Below, in pieces: positions 28,292 through 39,685 of a stretch of 64,000 bases of DNA (position 1 is its first letter; every line of letters begins with the position of its first letter). The stretch is from Geobacter sp. Lineage in GTDB: Bacteria; Desulfobacterota; Desulfuromonadia; Geobacterales; DSM-12255. The stretch is from assembly GCA_009886125.1 (NCBI GenBank), contig VFJK01000166.1, forward strand, positions 21,446-85,445. The letters run 5' to 3'. The notes under the pieces were generated by a model. That model saw nothing but the letters and a program-made list of their open reading frames with translations. It was not told the DNA's origin and did no database searches. Both the position numbers and the translations under genes were made by a program.

Positions 28292-29329
28292 CTACTCTAT
28301 CCAGCCCCCCCCCACCACTTCATCTCCCCGGTAGAACACCGCAACCTGCCCGGGAGTGACCCCTTTCTCCGGTGACTGGAATCTGACCTCGGCACGCTCA
28401 CCGGCAAGGATCGTTACCTGGCAGGAAACGGGTCTGTGCCGGTATCTGATCTTGCACTGGACCCCTTGATCAAGCTGGTCCGGTGACTGTATCCAGTTGC
28501 AGTCGCTGATAAAGAAGGAGTCCCTGTAGAGCTGCGGCTCAGGTCCGACGATGACATTACCGGACTCAGCATCCATGCTGATAACGTGAAGAGGTTCACT
28601 CCAGGCAATTCCCATACCCCGACGCTGACCGACTGTATAGCAGTGAATCCCCTTATGATGTCCGACAATCCTGCCGTCTGCCAAAAGAAAATCACCGGAA
28701 ACGGGAGATACCCCGCGACGTTCCAGAAAAGCGATATAGTCACCATCCGGAATGAAGCAGATATCCTGGCTGTCATGCTTCTCCGCAACCGCTATCCCCA
28801 TATCAGCAGCAACTCTGCGGACCTCGCTCTTATCCTTCACCTCTCCCAGCGGGAAGAGGATCCTCTTGAGTTGCTCCTGCTTCAGCGAAAAGAGGAAGTA
28901 GGACTGATCCTTGGAAATGTTGGCAGCCTTCAGCAGATGAGGGACCCCGTCTACGCCTCTGACAATCCTTGCGTAATGACCGGTAGCCAGATGGCCGGCA
29001 TCAAGCTGGTTAGCCATATCCATAAGGGCACCGAATTTTATCAGCTGATTGCATCGGGCACAGGGGTTGGGCGTCCTTCCCGACCGGTACTCCTCGGTGA
29101 AATACCTCATAATATGCTCTTCAAAGCAGCTTTCGAATGAAGCAACGTGGTGAGGGATCCCCAGATGTCCGGCAACCCTTACAGCATCGTCAACCGCAGT
29201 TGAAGGTCCGTCCCAGAGACGCATCGTGATCCCGATAACGTCATGCCCCTCCGCTTTGAGGAGTGCAGCCGTGACCGAAGAGTCGACCCCTCCGCTCATG
29301 GCTACTGCTATTTTCATCTTTTCTGACAT
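28292..29329 (-). CDS. mnmA: tRNA-specific 2-thiouridylase
   Basis: A 345-aa enzyme that thiolates U34 of Glu, Gln and Lys tRNAs using sulfur relayed from a cysteine desulfurase. The PP-loop is VAMSGGVDSS; the catalytic cysteines are in NPCARCNQ and GIHCYTVGQRRG; KDQSYFL is also conserved. Start ATG 29329 has GAGG eleven bases upstream; ATG 29317 (MKIAVAMSGG) is an alternative. It lies between cysE and mtaB, so cysteine supply and sulfur transfer to tRNA are linked, although a terminator separates it from cysE. Confidence 0.95.
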   Translation of the reverse strand: MSEKMKIAVAMSGGVDSSVTAALLKAEGHDVIGITMRLWDGPSTAVDDAVRVAGHLGIPHHVASFESCFEEHIMRYFTEEYRSGRTPNPCARCNQLIKFGALMDMANQLDAGHLATGHYARIVRGVDGVPHLLKAANISKDQSYFLFSLKQEQLKRILFPLGEVKDKSEVRRVAADMGIAVAEKHDSQDICFIPDGDYIAFLERRGVSPVSGDFLLADGRIVGHHKGIHCYTVGQRRGMGIAWSEPLHVISMDAESGNVIVGPEPQLYRDSFFISDCNWIQSPDQLDQGVQCKIRYRHRPVSCQVTILAGERAEVRFQSPEKGVTPGQVAVFYRGDEVVGGGWIE

Positions 29330-29347
29330 TTCAGGTATACCTCAAAC

Positions 29348-29373
29348 AAAAAAGGGAAGCCGCGAGGCCTCCC
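29348..29373 (-). terminator. Intrinsic terminator between cysE and mnmA
   Basis: Minus strand GGGAGGCC-TCGC-GGCTTCCC followed by six Ts, 24 bases past the cysE stop. With 18 bases left before mnmA, mnmA is either read through or has a promoter inside this region. Confidence 0.8.
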
Positions 29374-29396
29374 GTAAATCAAACCAGCGGGTGAGT

Positions 29397-30068
29397 TCAA
29401 TCCGCAAGCTTCTTCTTGAGCTGTTCATGCTCAGTTGAAAGAGTCTGGAATTTCCTGTCAAGCTCGCGTATCTGGTCAAACAGGCATGAGATGGCTTTTG
29501 CTTCAGGATCAGGCATGTTGCCGTGCTGAAGATCCGGTTTTTCAGGCTGCTCCCCTTCTGTCTGAACAACCCGACCGGGTATGCCGACAACTGAAGAGTT
29601 GGGGGGAACCTCCTTGACCACGACCGAATTGGAACCGATCTTGCTGTTAGCGCCGACCGTAAACGGCCCAAGGACTTTCGCACCTGAGCCGATGACAACA
29701 TTGTCACCGATTGTCGGATGCCGCTTGACCTTGTCCCAGGTCACCCCACCCAAAGTCACGCCATGATACATGGTAACATTATCGCCGATCTCCGCCGTCT
29801 CACCTATAACGACCCCCATCCCGTGATCGATGAAGAATTTACGGCCGATCTTCGCTCCCGGGTGAATCTCGATACTGGTGATGAATCTGGAAAGATGTGA
29901 GGTAAGCCTGCCAAGAAAAAAGAACTCATGGGTCCATAACCAGTGAGCGATCCTGTGCAGCCATATGGCATGGAGGCCGGGGTAGCAGAACAGAACCTCG
30001 AGCACATTACGTGCAGCCGGGTCACGATCAAAAACCGAATCAATATCCTCTCTCATACGGGCAAACAT
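29397..30068 (-). CDS. cysE: Serine O-acetyltransferase
   Basis: A 223-aa left-handed beta-helix acetyltransferase making O-acetylserine for cysteine synthesis. Core motifs: [51 protein letters not shown] and NSVVVKEVP. The N-terminal helical part is short, as in the EpsC-type enzymes. The C-terminal 50 residues are extra and coiled-coil-like ([21 protein letters not shown]). Ribosome site GCAGGAGGTGACAG. An IscR-type site lies 42 bases upstream. Confidence 0.94.
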   Translation of the reverse strand: MFARMREDIDSVFDRDPAARNVLEVLFCYPGLHAIWLHRIAHWLWTHEFFFLGRLTSHLSRFITSIEIHPGAKIGRKFFIDHGMGVVIGETAEIGDNVTMYHGVTLGGVTWDKVKRHPTIGDNVVIGSGAKVLGPFTVGANSKIGSNSVVVKEVPPNSSVVGIPGRVVQTEGEQPEKPDLQHGNMPDPEAKAISCLFDQIRELDRKFQTLSTEHEQLKKKLAD

Positions 30069-30109
30069 CTGTCACCTCCTGCATACCTTACCATATGTAA
30101 TCAGTTATC

Positions 30110-30134
30110 ATACCCGACCAATTTAGTCAAGTTG
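30110..30134 (-). promoter_or_regulatory. IscR type-1-like operator upstream of cysE
   Basis: The 25-base site on the plus strand, ATACCCGACCAATTTAGTCA then AGTTG, agrees with the IscR type-1 consensus (ATASYYGACTRWWWYAGTCRRSTAT) at 22 of 25 positions. It overlaps TTGACT, the likely -35 of the cysE promoter, as expected for repression by an Fe-S Rrf2-family protein. No Rrf2 gene is in the window. Confidence 0.6.
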
Positions 30135-30147
30135 GATAGAGGGCATT

Positions 30148-30179
30148 AAAAAGGGCGAGCCTTGCGGATCGCCCTTTTT
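30148..30179 (-). terminator. Intrinsic terminator after the fumarate reductase operon
   Basis: AAAAAGGGCGA and TCGCCCTTTTT pair over 11 bp with a 10-base loop, 21 bases past the frdB stop. A-runs and T-runs on both sides could let it act in both directions. Confidence 0.85.
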
Positions 30180-30199
30180 GTGTACTAAAATAAAATATC

Positions 30200-30963
30200 C
30201 TAGTTTGCCAAAGCCTTGAGATACTCCCGGTTCAGCTTTGCAATAAACTTGACATCGACGCCCTTCGGGCATGATGCCTGACACTCATAATGGTTGGTGC
30301 AGTTACCGAAACCGCAATCCTTGAGCGCTTCAGTCATGGCATTGACTCGAACTGCAGCCTCGGCCCTGCCTTGCGGAAGAGCAGCAAGCTGAGCGACCTT
30401 CGCGCTGGTAAAGAGCATTGCCGAACCGTTCGGACATCCTGCAACGCAGGCGCCGCAGCCGATGCACTCAGCAGCATCCATGGCGTAATCAGCTTCCGGC
30501 TTCGGAATCAGCAGTGCATTGCCGTCCGGGATCCCGCCGGTGTGGCAGGAGGTATAGCCACCTGCCTGGATGATCGTATCAAGGGCACTGCGGTCAACGA
30601 CCAGGTCCTTGATAACAGGGAATGCACGTGCTCTCCATGGTTCGATGAAGATATTGTCTCCGTCTTTGAAGGAGCGCATATGGAGCTGGCAGACCGTTGT
30701 ACGGTCCTGGCCGCCGTGCGGAACACCGTTGACAACCTGTGAGCACATGCCGCAGATCCCTTCGCGGCAATCGTGATCAAACGCTATCGGATCAGCACCC
30801 TTTTTGATCAGGGTCTCATTCACCTCATCGACCATCTCCAGAAAAGACATATCAGGACTGATATGCTTTGCCTCGTAGGTCTCCAGCTTCCCTGTAGCAT
30901 TCGGCCCTTTCTGGCGCCAGACATGCAGAGTCAGATTCATGGTATTGGTAGTATGATCACTCA

Positions 30964-30964
<1 letters not shown>
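30200..30964 (-). CDS. frdB: Fumarate reductase/succinate dehydrogenase iron-sulfur subunit
   Basis: A 254-aa electron-transfer subunit. The 2Fe-2S cysteines are in CREGICGMC and the later TVCQLHM; the 4Fe-4S and 3Fe-4S cysteines are in [14 protein letters not shown] and CGFGNC...CQASCPKGV. It passes electrons between the flavoprotein and the membrane cytochrome b on the cytoplasmic face. The gene overlaps the frdA stop by one base. In Geobacter the FrdCAB complex works both as succinate dehydrogenase in the TCA cycle and as fumarate reductase; direction cannot be read from sequence. Confidence 0.95.
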
Positions 30965-32880
<1,916 letters not shown>

Positions 32881-32890
32881 TCTAAACCCC

Positions 32891-33556
32891 CTATTTAATC
32901 AAAGCGCTGGCTAGTATGGATATCGGAATAACCGCATAACCGGCAAGCAGGATGAAGGCAACTGCTTTACCGATCATAGAGATGCTGCACTGAGTTTTGT
33001 CAGTGTTCCATCCCATTGTCTGGAAAAAGCTCTGTATACCATGTGAAAGATGCAAGAAGAGAGCAGCCATCGCAACAAGATAGACACATGAGATCCCGCC
33101 GTTCTTGAATGCTGTTACCACCATAGTGAAGACGTCGTAGCGACCGAGAGCATCAACTCCCTTCACAACACCGGGAAGAGTCCGGGCAGTGAAGTGCAGA
33201 AGATGGAATACAATGAAAGCAATCAGTGTAATGCCGGTCCAGATCATGGTGGAACTGGCGAAAGTGGCCTTTAACTGCCTCTTCACAGCATATCCTGCAG
33301 GATTGGCTGCACTGTTCTCCAGTGTGAGCTGTACCCCGAAGAAGATGTGGGTCGACACCAGGGCAAAAAGACCGGCGCGGAACACCCAGACCAGCGGACC
33401 AAGATCATGGAGATGCTTTGCGTAGGCGTTGATCCCGTCAGGACCTACGAAAATGGATGAGTTGCCCACCAGGTGGACAACGGCGAACAGGACCATGCAC
33501 TGGCCTGTGATCGCCATGAAAACCTTTCTTCCAACGACACTCTTTAGTATTTGCAT
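32891..33556 (-). CDS. frdC: Fumarate reductase/succinate dehydrogenase cytochrome b subunit
   Basis: A 221-aa membrane subunit with five hydrophobic segments and several histidines within them ([47 protein letters not shown]), as in di-haem b-type anchors of the class with one large cytochrome. It exchanges electrons with menaquinone. First gene of the frdCAB operon; ribosome site AAAGGGAAAGAAAC. Confidence 0.93.
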   Translation of the reverse strand: MQILKSVVGRKVFMAITGQCMVLFAVVHLVGNSSIFVGPDGINAYAKHLHDLGPLVWVFRAGLFALVSTHIFFGVQLTLENSAANPAGYAVKRQLKATFASSTMIWTGITLIAFIVFHLLHFTARTLPGVVKGVDALGRYDVFTMVVTAFKNGGISCVYLVAMAALFLHLSHGIQSFFQTMGWNTDKTQCSISMIGKAVAFILLAGYAVIPISILASALIK

Positions 33557-33876
33557 GTTTCTTTCCCTTTTTGCGAGAGATTTACTACAGATTTGAAATT
33601 GATGCCGCTCATTGCGGTAAATCGCAATAAAGCGGTTCGGCGTGACCGGATTCTCTGAATTCTACGGTGGGGCCCGTAAGCTGCTGAATGTTCGCATTAT
33701 CCCTTCCTTTCCCGAAATGTGATAGCATACGAAACAGCTTTATAATTAAGAGATTGAACCCTTTTTTTCGCAAAGCATAGTAATCACCGTTTTAGAAAAA
33801 ATCAACATAAATAATGTATACAGTATCAAATCAGTGTCACAACAGAACCTCTTTTTGCAAACGTCTTCACGCTTTC
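33557..33876. other. Divergent intergenic region, frdC / tgt
   Basis: No gene seen. It carries the frdC promoter (not confidently located) and, at 33611-33628, a perfect inverted repeat ATTGCG-GTAAAT-CGCAAT in the frdC leader about 55 bases before the start codon. That repeat could be an operator or a small hairpin. The rest is AT-rich. Confidence 0.5.
33611..33628. repeat. Inverted repeat in the frdC leader
   Basis: ATTGCG, six-base spacer GTAAAT, CGCAAT. Symmetry and spacing suit a dimeric helix-turn-helix regulator; no regulator gene is adjacent. Confidence 0.4.
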
Positions 33877-33905
33877 TTGACTCAGGAAGGATGATGTCCG
33901 ATAAT
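33877..33905 (+). promoter_or_regulatory. Sigma-70 promoter of tgt
   Basis: TTGACT, 17-base spacer, GATAAT, ending 34 bases before the tgt ATG; AAAGG precedes the start codon. Confidence 0.65.
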
Positions 33906-33930
33906 CCGATCAATTCTCACTGAAAGGTAA

Positions 33931-35070
<1,140 letters not shown>

Positions 35071-35098
35071 GAGCTGCCGGAAGGAGAGCCTTAGGGCT

Positions 35099-35200
35099 GT
35101 TTCGTCGCAATTCTTAGCGAAATGGAGCGTAAACAGCCGATATTGTCTGAGCGAAGCGAGTTTATCGGCTGTAGCTCAATGAGCTTAGAATTGCAGAAAC
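35099..35200. repeat. Large nested inverted repeat after tgt
   Basis: Outer arms GTTTCGTCGCAATTCTTAGC (35099-35118) and GCTTAGAATTGCAGAAAC (35183-35200) are near-perfect complements; inner arms CAGCCGATA (35134-35142) and TATCGGCTG (35163-35171) are perfect. The whole could fold into one long hairpin of about 100 bases. No transposase frame is inside; it resembles a MITE or REP-like element. Confidence 0.65.
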
Positions 35201-35247
35201 AGGACGTCAGCTCGACTGCAGGTAGCTTTCAACTGCCGGACTTATGT

Positions 35248-35739
35248 TCAATGCTTCCTCTCCACCCAGCACTGCTCCGTGGAAAGGGACTTCAGGAATT
35301 CTGCGGCAAAGAGGAACTTCGCCAGCGGCGTCGGCACACTGATGAAATCCTTGTCGCGCCCAACCGTAAGTGCATAGCCGCTCTTGCCGTTTCGCTCCCA
35401 CTTCTCCGCCGTCAGGGTGGTGACGGTCTCTCCCCCCTGCTCGCCACCGTTGAACTTGTGAGGGCTGAGTTTTTCCTTAGCCGGCACCCCAGAACCCGCC
35501 ACCTGAGCGATCTTCAGCGCCAGTTCAAAGGCCTCGTCCGGCGCACAGATAAAGCGGATCTGGGTCACTTCGTCTGGCTTCGTCTTCGGAGTAAGCTTGA
35601 AAAAGCGCAGCTGGATCCGGCCAACCCGCTCCACCACCTGCCCGCCCTCTTCGCTGGCCTTGACCGTCGCCTTGATCTCCACCCCGGTCGACTGGGAGAA
35701 TATCTCGTAACAGCGGTAATGTTTGAGATCATTGGTCAC
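35248..35739 (-). CDS. Hypothetical protein, 163 aa
   Basis: A GTG-started frame with a good ribosome site (AAAAGGAGAACCAA). The protein is soluble, mixed alpha/beta, with no signal or membrane segment. It opens MTNDLKHYRCYEIFSQSTG and ends ERKH. I recognise no family. It is alone between the inverted repeat and a stretch of small or broken genes, so it belongs to the accessory region; base composition is GC-rich like the core genome. Codon use and ribosome site support a real gene. Confidence 0.65.
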   Translation of the reverse strand: MTNDLKHYRCYEIFSQSTGVEIKATVKASEEGGQVVERVGRIQLRFFKLTPKTKPDEVTQIRFICAPDEAFELALKIAQVAGSGVPAKEKLSPHKFNGGEQGGETVTTLTAEKWERNGKSGYALTVGRDKDFISVPTPLAKFLFAAEFLKSLSTEQCWVERKH

Positions 35740-35778
35740 TTGGTTCTCCTTTTCAGAAGTGCGAAATTTGTTCCTGAT

Positions 35779-35868
35779 TTATATCGCCACCAGTCTGCCG
35801 ACACAATCCACAAACTCCCCTGGCGTAACTATCCTGAACGGCAGCCTCTTTTTTAGCGGCCATACAGA
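35779..35868 (-). pseudogene. Possible C-terminal remnant of a PIN-type toxin gene
   Basis: A frame without a start codon reads LPFRIVTPGEFVDCVGRLVAI and stops. The I(V/L)TPxEF signature near a C-terminus is seen in PIN-family toxins of toxin-antitoxin pairs. It overlaps the end of the 55-aa gene, the place a toxin would occupy. Only about 28 codons remain, so the assignment is weak. Confidence 0.3.
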
Positions 35869-36020
35869 TCAGCAAAGAGAGCTTGCCGCTCATCGTCAAG
35901 TCCAGCTAAAACCTTGTCAGCCGACATCCCAGTTACACGGACGATCTTCCTGATCTCCCGCCGCGCCTCGTCAAGCTCCAGCCGCTTAGTGGTCAATAGA
36001 ATGTTCTCCAAAGTTTCCAT
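35853..36020 (-). CDS. Small 55-residue protein, possible antitoxin
   Basis: METLENILLTTKRLELDEA start, LFADLYGR end, with GGAGG eleven bases before ATG 36020. Highly charged and helical, the size of many antitoxins. It is followed by the possible PIN-toxin remnant, which would make it an orphan antitoxin. No DNA-binding motif is evident and the function is inferred only from size and neighbour. Confidence 0.5.
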   Translation of the reverse strand: METLENILLTTKRLELDEARREIRKIVRVTGMSADKVLAGLDDERQALFADLYGR

Positions 36021-36059
36021 GCAAGACATTACCTCCTTTAATACCCTCTTTTCAGGGTA

Positions 36060-36167
36060 TTACCCTCTTTTGATTCGCCATGAAGCTCCGCGACCCCGTC
36101 GCTCTCCCAAAGTGGTTTTGCCTACGCCTTTCAGCCCGACGATGATGACTATTTTGTGAGTAGTCAT
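36060..36167 (-). pseudogene. Truncated P-loop NTPase fragment
   Basis: From ATG 36167 the frame reads MTTHKIVIIVGLKGVGKTTL, a strand plus Walker A loop (GLKGVGKTT), then turns into unrelated basic sequence and stops after 35 codons. It looks like the 5' end of a kinase-like or other P-loop gene cut off by deletion. Direct repeats of ATACCCTCTTTT lie at its 3' end, near the presumed break. Confidence 0.45.
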
Positions 36168-36232
36168 TGAATGATTCCGCGATTGACCAAAATCAGCCAA
36201 AGTCAGATTTCCGCTGTGGCATAGTGCCGTCA

Positions 36233-36466
36233 TTAAACCGGCTGAGACCGGTCATAAAGAGTCTCCGGCGCAATATCCAGATCGCCCGGCCAGCACACGG
36301 TATCAAAGGCAACATAGGCCTGCTGAAAAAGTTCCAGTTGCTTTAACTTCGTAAATATACCTTTTTCCAAATATGGCCGTGCATCAAACAGTTTTGTTTC
36401 TCCGTTGTTGAATGTCACGAGCAAGCTGAAATCATCTTTCGGAATAACCTTGATTACCGACTCCAT
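36233..36466 (-). CDS. DUF2442 domain protein
   Basis: A 77-aa protein: VIPKDDFSLLVTFNNGETKLFDARPYL and the end WPGDLDIAPETLYD match DUF2442, a small fold often next to DUF4160 and thought to be toxin-antitoxin-like. Ribosome site AGGAGAAACAAT. It is the last gene of the minus-strand accessory operon. No DUF4160 partner is seen. Confidence 0.8.
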   Translation of the reverse strand: MESVIKVIPKDDFSLLVTFNNGETKLFDARPYLEKGIFTKLKQLELFQQAYVAFDTVCWPGDLDIAPETLYDRSQPV

Positions 36467-36490
36467 ATTGTTTCTCCTAACGCAGTGGAT

Positions 36491-36568
36491 CTAGGCCTTG
36501 GCGGCGCGACTTATGGCAGCGTCAACTCCAGCAAGAAGGTCCATAGGCACTTTCGGCTTTGTGGGCAT
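36491..36568 (-). CDS. 25-residue open frame after the NERD gene
   Basis: ATG 36568 overlaps the region of the NERD stop (TAGAATG). It encodes MPTKPKVPMDLLAGVDAAIS then RAAKA and stops. It is either a coupled micro-protein or the remnant of a longer partner. Nothing but position supports it. Confidence 0.3.
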   Translation of the reverse strand: MPTKPKVPMDLLAGVDAAISRAAKA

Positions 36569-36569
36569 T

Positions 36570-37475
36570 CTATTTACTCTCTTTCTTATATGCCTGCGGT
36601 TCCACATCCCGGCACTTCTGTTCAAGCTGGTGGGCGATGCGCTGGATCATGCCAGCAGTCAGAGGAGTGTCAATCTTGATTTTGGCAAAAGGAGGATTCT
36701 TGCCGCTAAAGATGATTACATCACACGGTTTCCTCAGCTCAGTATTCCACCCGGTTATTGCCAGAGCCGGTCGAACCGTTACGGCATCGCCAATCGCGCT
36801 GCTCAACCACTTTGCAAGCCAATCAGCTTGCCGCCTCGCTTGTGGCAGGTAATCACGCTCCGTCCAATTCGGAAACTGCAAAGCCTGCCCATCATAGATT
36901 ACGGACCAGTTTTTCTTGTCATCCGTTGACTTAGGTTTTGCTTTCCCCTTGGTTTCGACGGCAAACACGCCATTCTGCCCGATGACGATATGATCGATAT
37001 TGAACTTGTCCGCCTGAAAATCATGGTAAACGCGGAATCCATCGAGCATCAGTTGGTTCAGCTCCTGGCCGATTGACATTTCCGCGTCCAGGCCGAGGCG
37101 AAGATGATTGCGGCGGGTCAATGCTCTGGTTAATTTTACGATAACTATGGCTTCGTAAATTGTCATTGCTATGCTGTACAAGACCGCAAGCAGAGCTGGA
37201 TTATGGATTTTCTCGAAATGAAGCTGCGTCAGGAAGATGGCATATAAAGCCAATGGAGCAATGACGGAAACAAGTAGATAGGCATTTATATCGATATTGA
37301 TGTCTTCAATCTGTTGACGGAGCGACTCCCCTGGACTCCGCAGCAAATCCCTGGTTAGCGGCGAACGCTTCCCGCGGATTTTCAGCCTGCTCAGCCAGAG
37401 TGACGGGAAGGCAACGATGCACATCGGGACAAGAACGATCGCGGCAGGGAGGAGGGTTATGATGAGGTTTGACAT
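36570..37475 (-). CDS. Membrane-anchored NERD (nuclease-related) domain protein
   Basis: A 301-aa protein. Hydrophobic segments at about 3-28 and 72-115 (two or three helices) anchor it. The NERD domain covers about 140-235, with the nuclease-like core in FNIDHIVIGQNGVFAVETKGK: the Asp and the E-x-K triad of the restriction-endonuclease fold are present. NERD domains occur in defence and DNA-processing proteins; activity has rarely been shown. The gene overlaps the helical-repeat gene by 19 bases, so the two are translated together. Confidence 0.85.
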   Translation of the reverse strand: MSNLIITLLPAAIVLVPMCIVAFPSLWLSRLKIRGKRSPLTRDLLRSPGESLRQQIEDINIDINAYLLVSVIAPLALYAIFLTQLHFEKIHNPALLAVLYSIAMTIYEAIVIVKLTRALTRRNHLRLGLDAEMSIGQELNQLMLDGFRVYHDFQADKFNIDHIVIGQNGVFAVETKGKAKPKSTDDKKNWSVIYDGQALQFPNWTERDYLPQARRQADWLAKWLSSAIGDAVTVRPALAITGWNTELRKPCDVIIFSGKNPPFAKIKIDTPLTAGMIQRIAHQLEQKCRDVEPQAYKKESK

Positions 37476-39685
37476 TTTCTGGATCTTCCCTTTTTTGCCT
37501 GCTTACGATGGACTGGTTTATTCTCGCAACTTTGAGTCTCTTCAGAACAACTTTCCAAAGCGCAGTTCCGTACCCACCAGCTAGCATCACTGGACAGATC
37601 GTTCAAAATGTTCTTGAGCCTTGTAACTATTTCACCATCAACCATAGTATGCTTCAATAACGCCCTTGCCGCCCTCGCTGCTTCAGCTCGCTCATTTGCA
37701 TCGGTCGAGCTTGACGCATTCTTGATAGCCCGCACTCCAAGGAGAAGCCCTTGCCGATCTAAACCCAATGTTTGTAAAGTACCTAATGCATAAAGAGCCC
37801 GCTTACGCACAGCTGGCGACGAATCAAAGCAGTTTGTTATGAGCGATGTAGTTTCGCTTTCAGTAAGACAATCAGCTTCAAGTGCAGCAGAAACTCCATA
37901 TTTCCTAATTTTCTCATTTTCTGCCTCAAGGAGCTCTAATAACACTCCTGAATGCAATTCAGTTCTAAACTCAGAATGGAATTTACTGCCGTGAGCCAGC
38001 GTCAGCCCAGCAATGCTTACCAAATCGCACGGGTCACCAGAAGAAATTTTGAACGGGTTTAGCGGACTTTTAGCCTCTTGATAGGTTTGAGCAACGTCTG
38101 ACTCTTTAAAAATGCCCCGTGCAATCTGGCCGAGTATTTGAGAGGATCGTTGCGCGAGTCCAGACGTTAAACGAGGAATGAATTTTTCTAGCGATTGAGC
38201 TAAGGATACTCTATTGGACACAATATTGCGGTCATCAGCAATCATGTCAAGCAGTGCATCAACAATTTGGTTCACAGAATCATCGGTCAAGCTGCTGACA
38301 TGTGCCGCTATTGCATCTATCAAATGCTGATTTCCTGCCATATGAACGACAATTTTCTCAGAGCCTTTTGACTTTGTTATTTGGCCAAAACCGCCCAATT
38401 TTGACGGTTCTGCCGCTTCATCAAGAACTTCAACTTGTTTTCTTACAGAGGACGCGATACGAGCCGCGCCTGCGTTTATCGTCTCTTCATCCTGAAGCGG
38501 GCACTCAAGTAAAGAAGCCAATATCAATAATGTGGAATTGGAAACTTGAACTCCTGGTGGGAAAAGCGCCGATTTTATCTCAGTACTACAGGATTCACAT
38601 CTCTCTGCGAACAGATACACAAGGTTAACCGAATCCACAAAATCAAAATCTGATTTATATGTAGTTACGAGGCTGATAACAGAGGGAGTAAACTGGGTTA
38701 ACAAGTCTTGCGAGATTTTTTGGAATATGCAATTGCATGATTCTATCAAATGTTTTCTTGCAGGATTTCCCTGAATAAAAAAAGGATGCTCTACAGCCAA
38801 CTGCGCAAAACCAAGAAGCAATTGTGCGTTAATCCTAGGGGCAAGCTGTCCGGCAAGTTTCCATACCGGTTCATATATTGAAGAGTGTATCCAGGCAGTA
38901 GGAACGAATTGCAGCTGCTCAACCAGCCAGGGTATTACATATTCCAGCCTATCTTCAGGAATACAGTCTGCTATAGTGGACAAAAAGTGTGCTACCAGGT
39001 ATGTGTGTTTTGCCAACTTGGAAAACATCAAGACGCGATCAATTGCAGCAGCAATTCGATCACTCTCTTTTAAGACCATCAAAGCGTTCGCAGCCTCTAC
39101 CACCAAATCTTTATCAAGAGCCTGAACAGCATGCCAGACGGCTTCATCCGGCCAGTTGAGCGCAATGCACTCCCTTGCCATGTGACTGTGTGCCACTTGA
39201 AGCGCCCGCCAGTTCTGCTTTTGATAAGTTTCCAGAAGTTGTCGCCAAACAAGCGGGAGCGCCTCATAATGTTTTCCCGCTTTTGCACTTCTCTCCGCCT
39301 CCAACGCGGCGCTGGAGTTACGTAGTTCAACACCTAACAATCTACGTATATCAACTTGGTGATAGAACTGATTCGATCCGTCGGCATTGAATAATGCGAA
39401 AGAAATAATTGAACGGTTATCAGTGAGCAAAGCTGAACATTCTGGAGGTAAGTGCTCCAACAGCGGCTCAATGTTAGTGTCGTAAGTGCTGCTAGCGCTA
39501 TCAAACTGTTGATCAAGATACAGAAGTTCACATTGCTGCATGTACAATGCAATGCGCGCTGGTGGCGGTAGTTCAGCATCGACATTCAAAATGGCTATGC
39601 CGGCAGATGCGCCGTATTGCATAGCAGCTGCGCGGGCTCTTACAAGCCGGTTTCGTGTTGTTCCGTCAACAAGAGAGGTCAGCAT
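37457..39685 (-). CDS. Large helical-repeat protein of the accessory operon
   Basis: A 742-aa all-helical protein with no signal or membrane segment. The N-terminal quarter resembles TPR-type helices (ARIALYMQQCELLYLDQQF); the C-terminal 200 residues look like HEAT/ARM repeats (ENEKIRKYGVSAALEAD, SPAVRKRALYALGTL, DASWWVRNCALESC). No enzymatic motif was found, so it is probably a scaffold or target-recognition subunit. Ribosome site GAGGAGGACGGGAT. It overlaps the HD gene by 7 bases and the NERD gene by 19. The coding sequence looks AT-richer than the core genes. Confidence 0.75.
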   Translation of the reverse strand: MLTSLVDGTTRNRLVRARAAAMQYGASAGIAILNVDAELPPPARIALYMQQCELLYLDQQFDSASSTYDTNIEPLLEHLPPECSALLTDNRSIISFALFNADGSNQFYHQVDIRRLLGVELRNSSAALEAERSAKAGKHYEALPLVWRQLLETYQKQNWRALQVAHSHMARECIALNWPDEAVWHAVQALDKDLVVEAANALMVLKESDRIAAAIDRVLMFSKLAKHTYLVAHFLSTIADCIPEDRLEYVIPWLVEQLQFVPTAWIHSSIYEPVWKLAGQLAPRINAQLLLGFAQLAVEHPFFIQGNPARKHLIESCNCIFQKISQDLLTQFTPSVISLVTTYKSDFDFVDSVNLVYLFAERCESCSTEIKSALFPPGVQVSNSTLLILASLLECPLQDEETINAGAARIASSVRKQVEVLDEAAEPSKLGGFGQITKSKGSEKIVVHMAGNQHLIDAIAAHVSSLTDDSVNQIVDALLDMIADDRNIVSNRVSLAQSLEKFIPRLTSGLAQRSSQILGQIARGIFKESDVAQTYQEAKSPLNPFKISSGDPCDLVSIAGLTLAHGSKFHSEFRTELHSGVLLELLEAENEKIRKYGVSAALEADCLTESETTSLITNCFDSSPAVRKRALYALGTLQTLGLDRQGLLLGVRAIKNASSSTDANERAEAARAARALLKHTMVDGEIVTRLKNILNDLSSDASWWVRNCALESCSEETQSCENKPVHRKQAKKGRSRKCQTSS

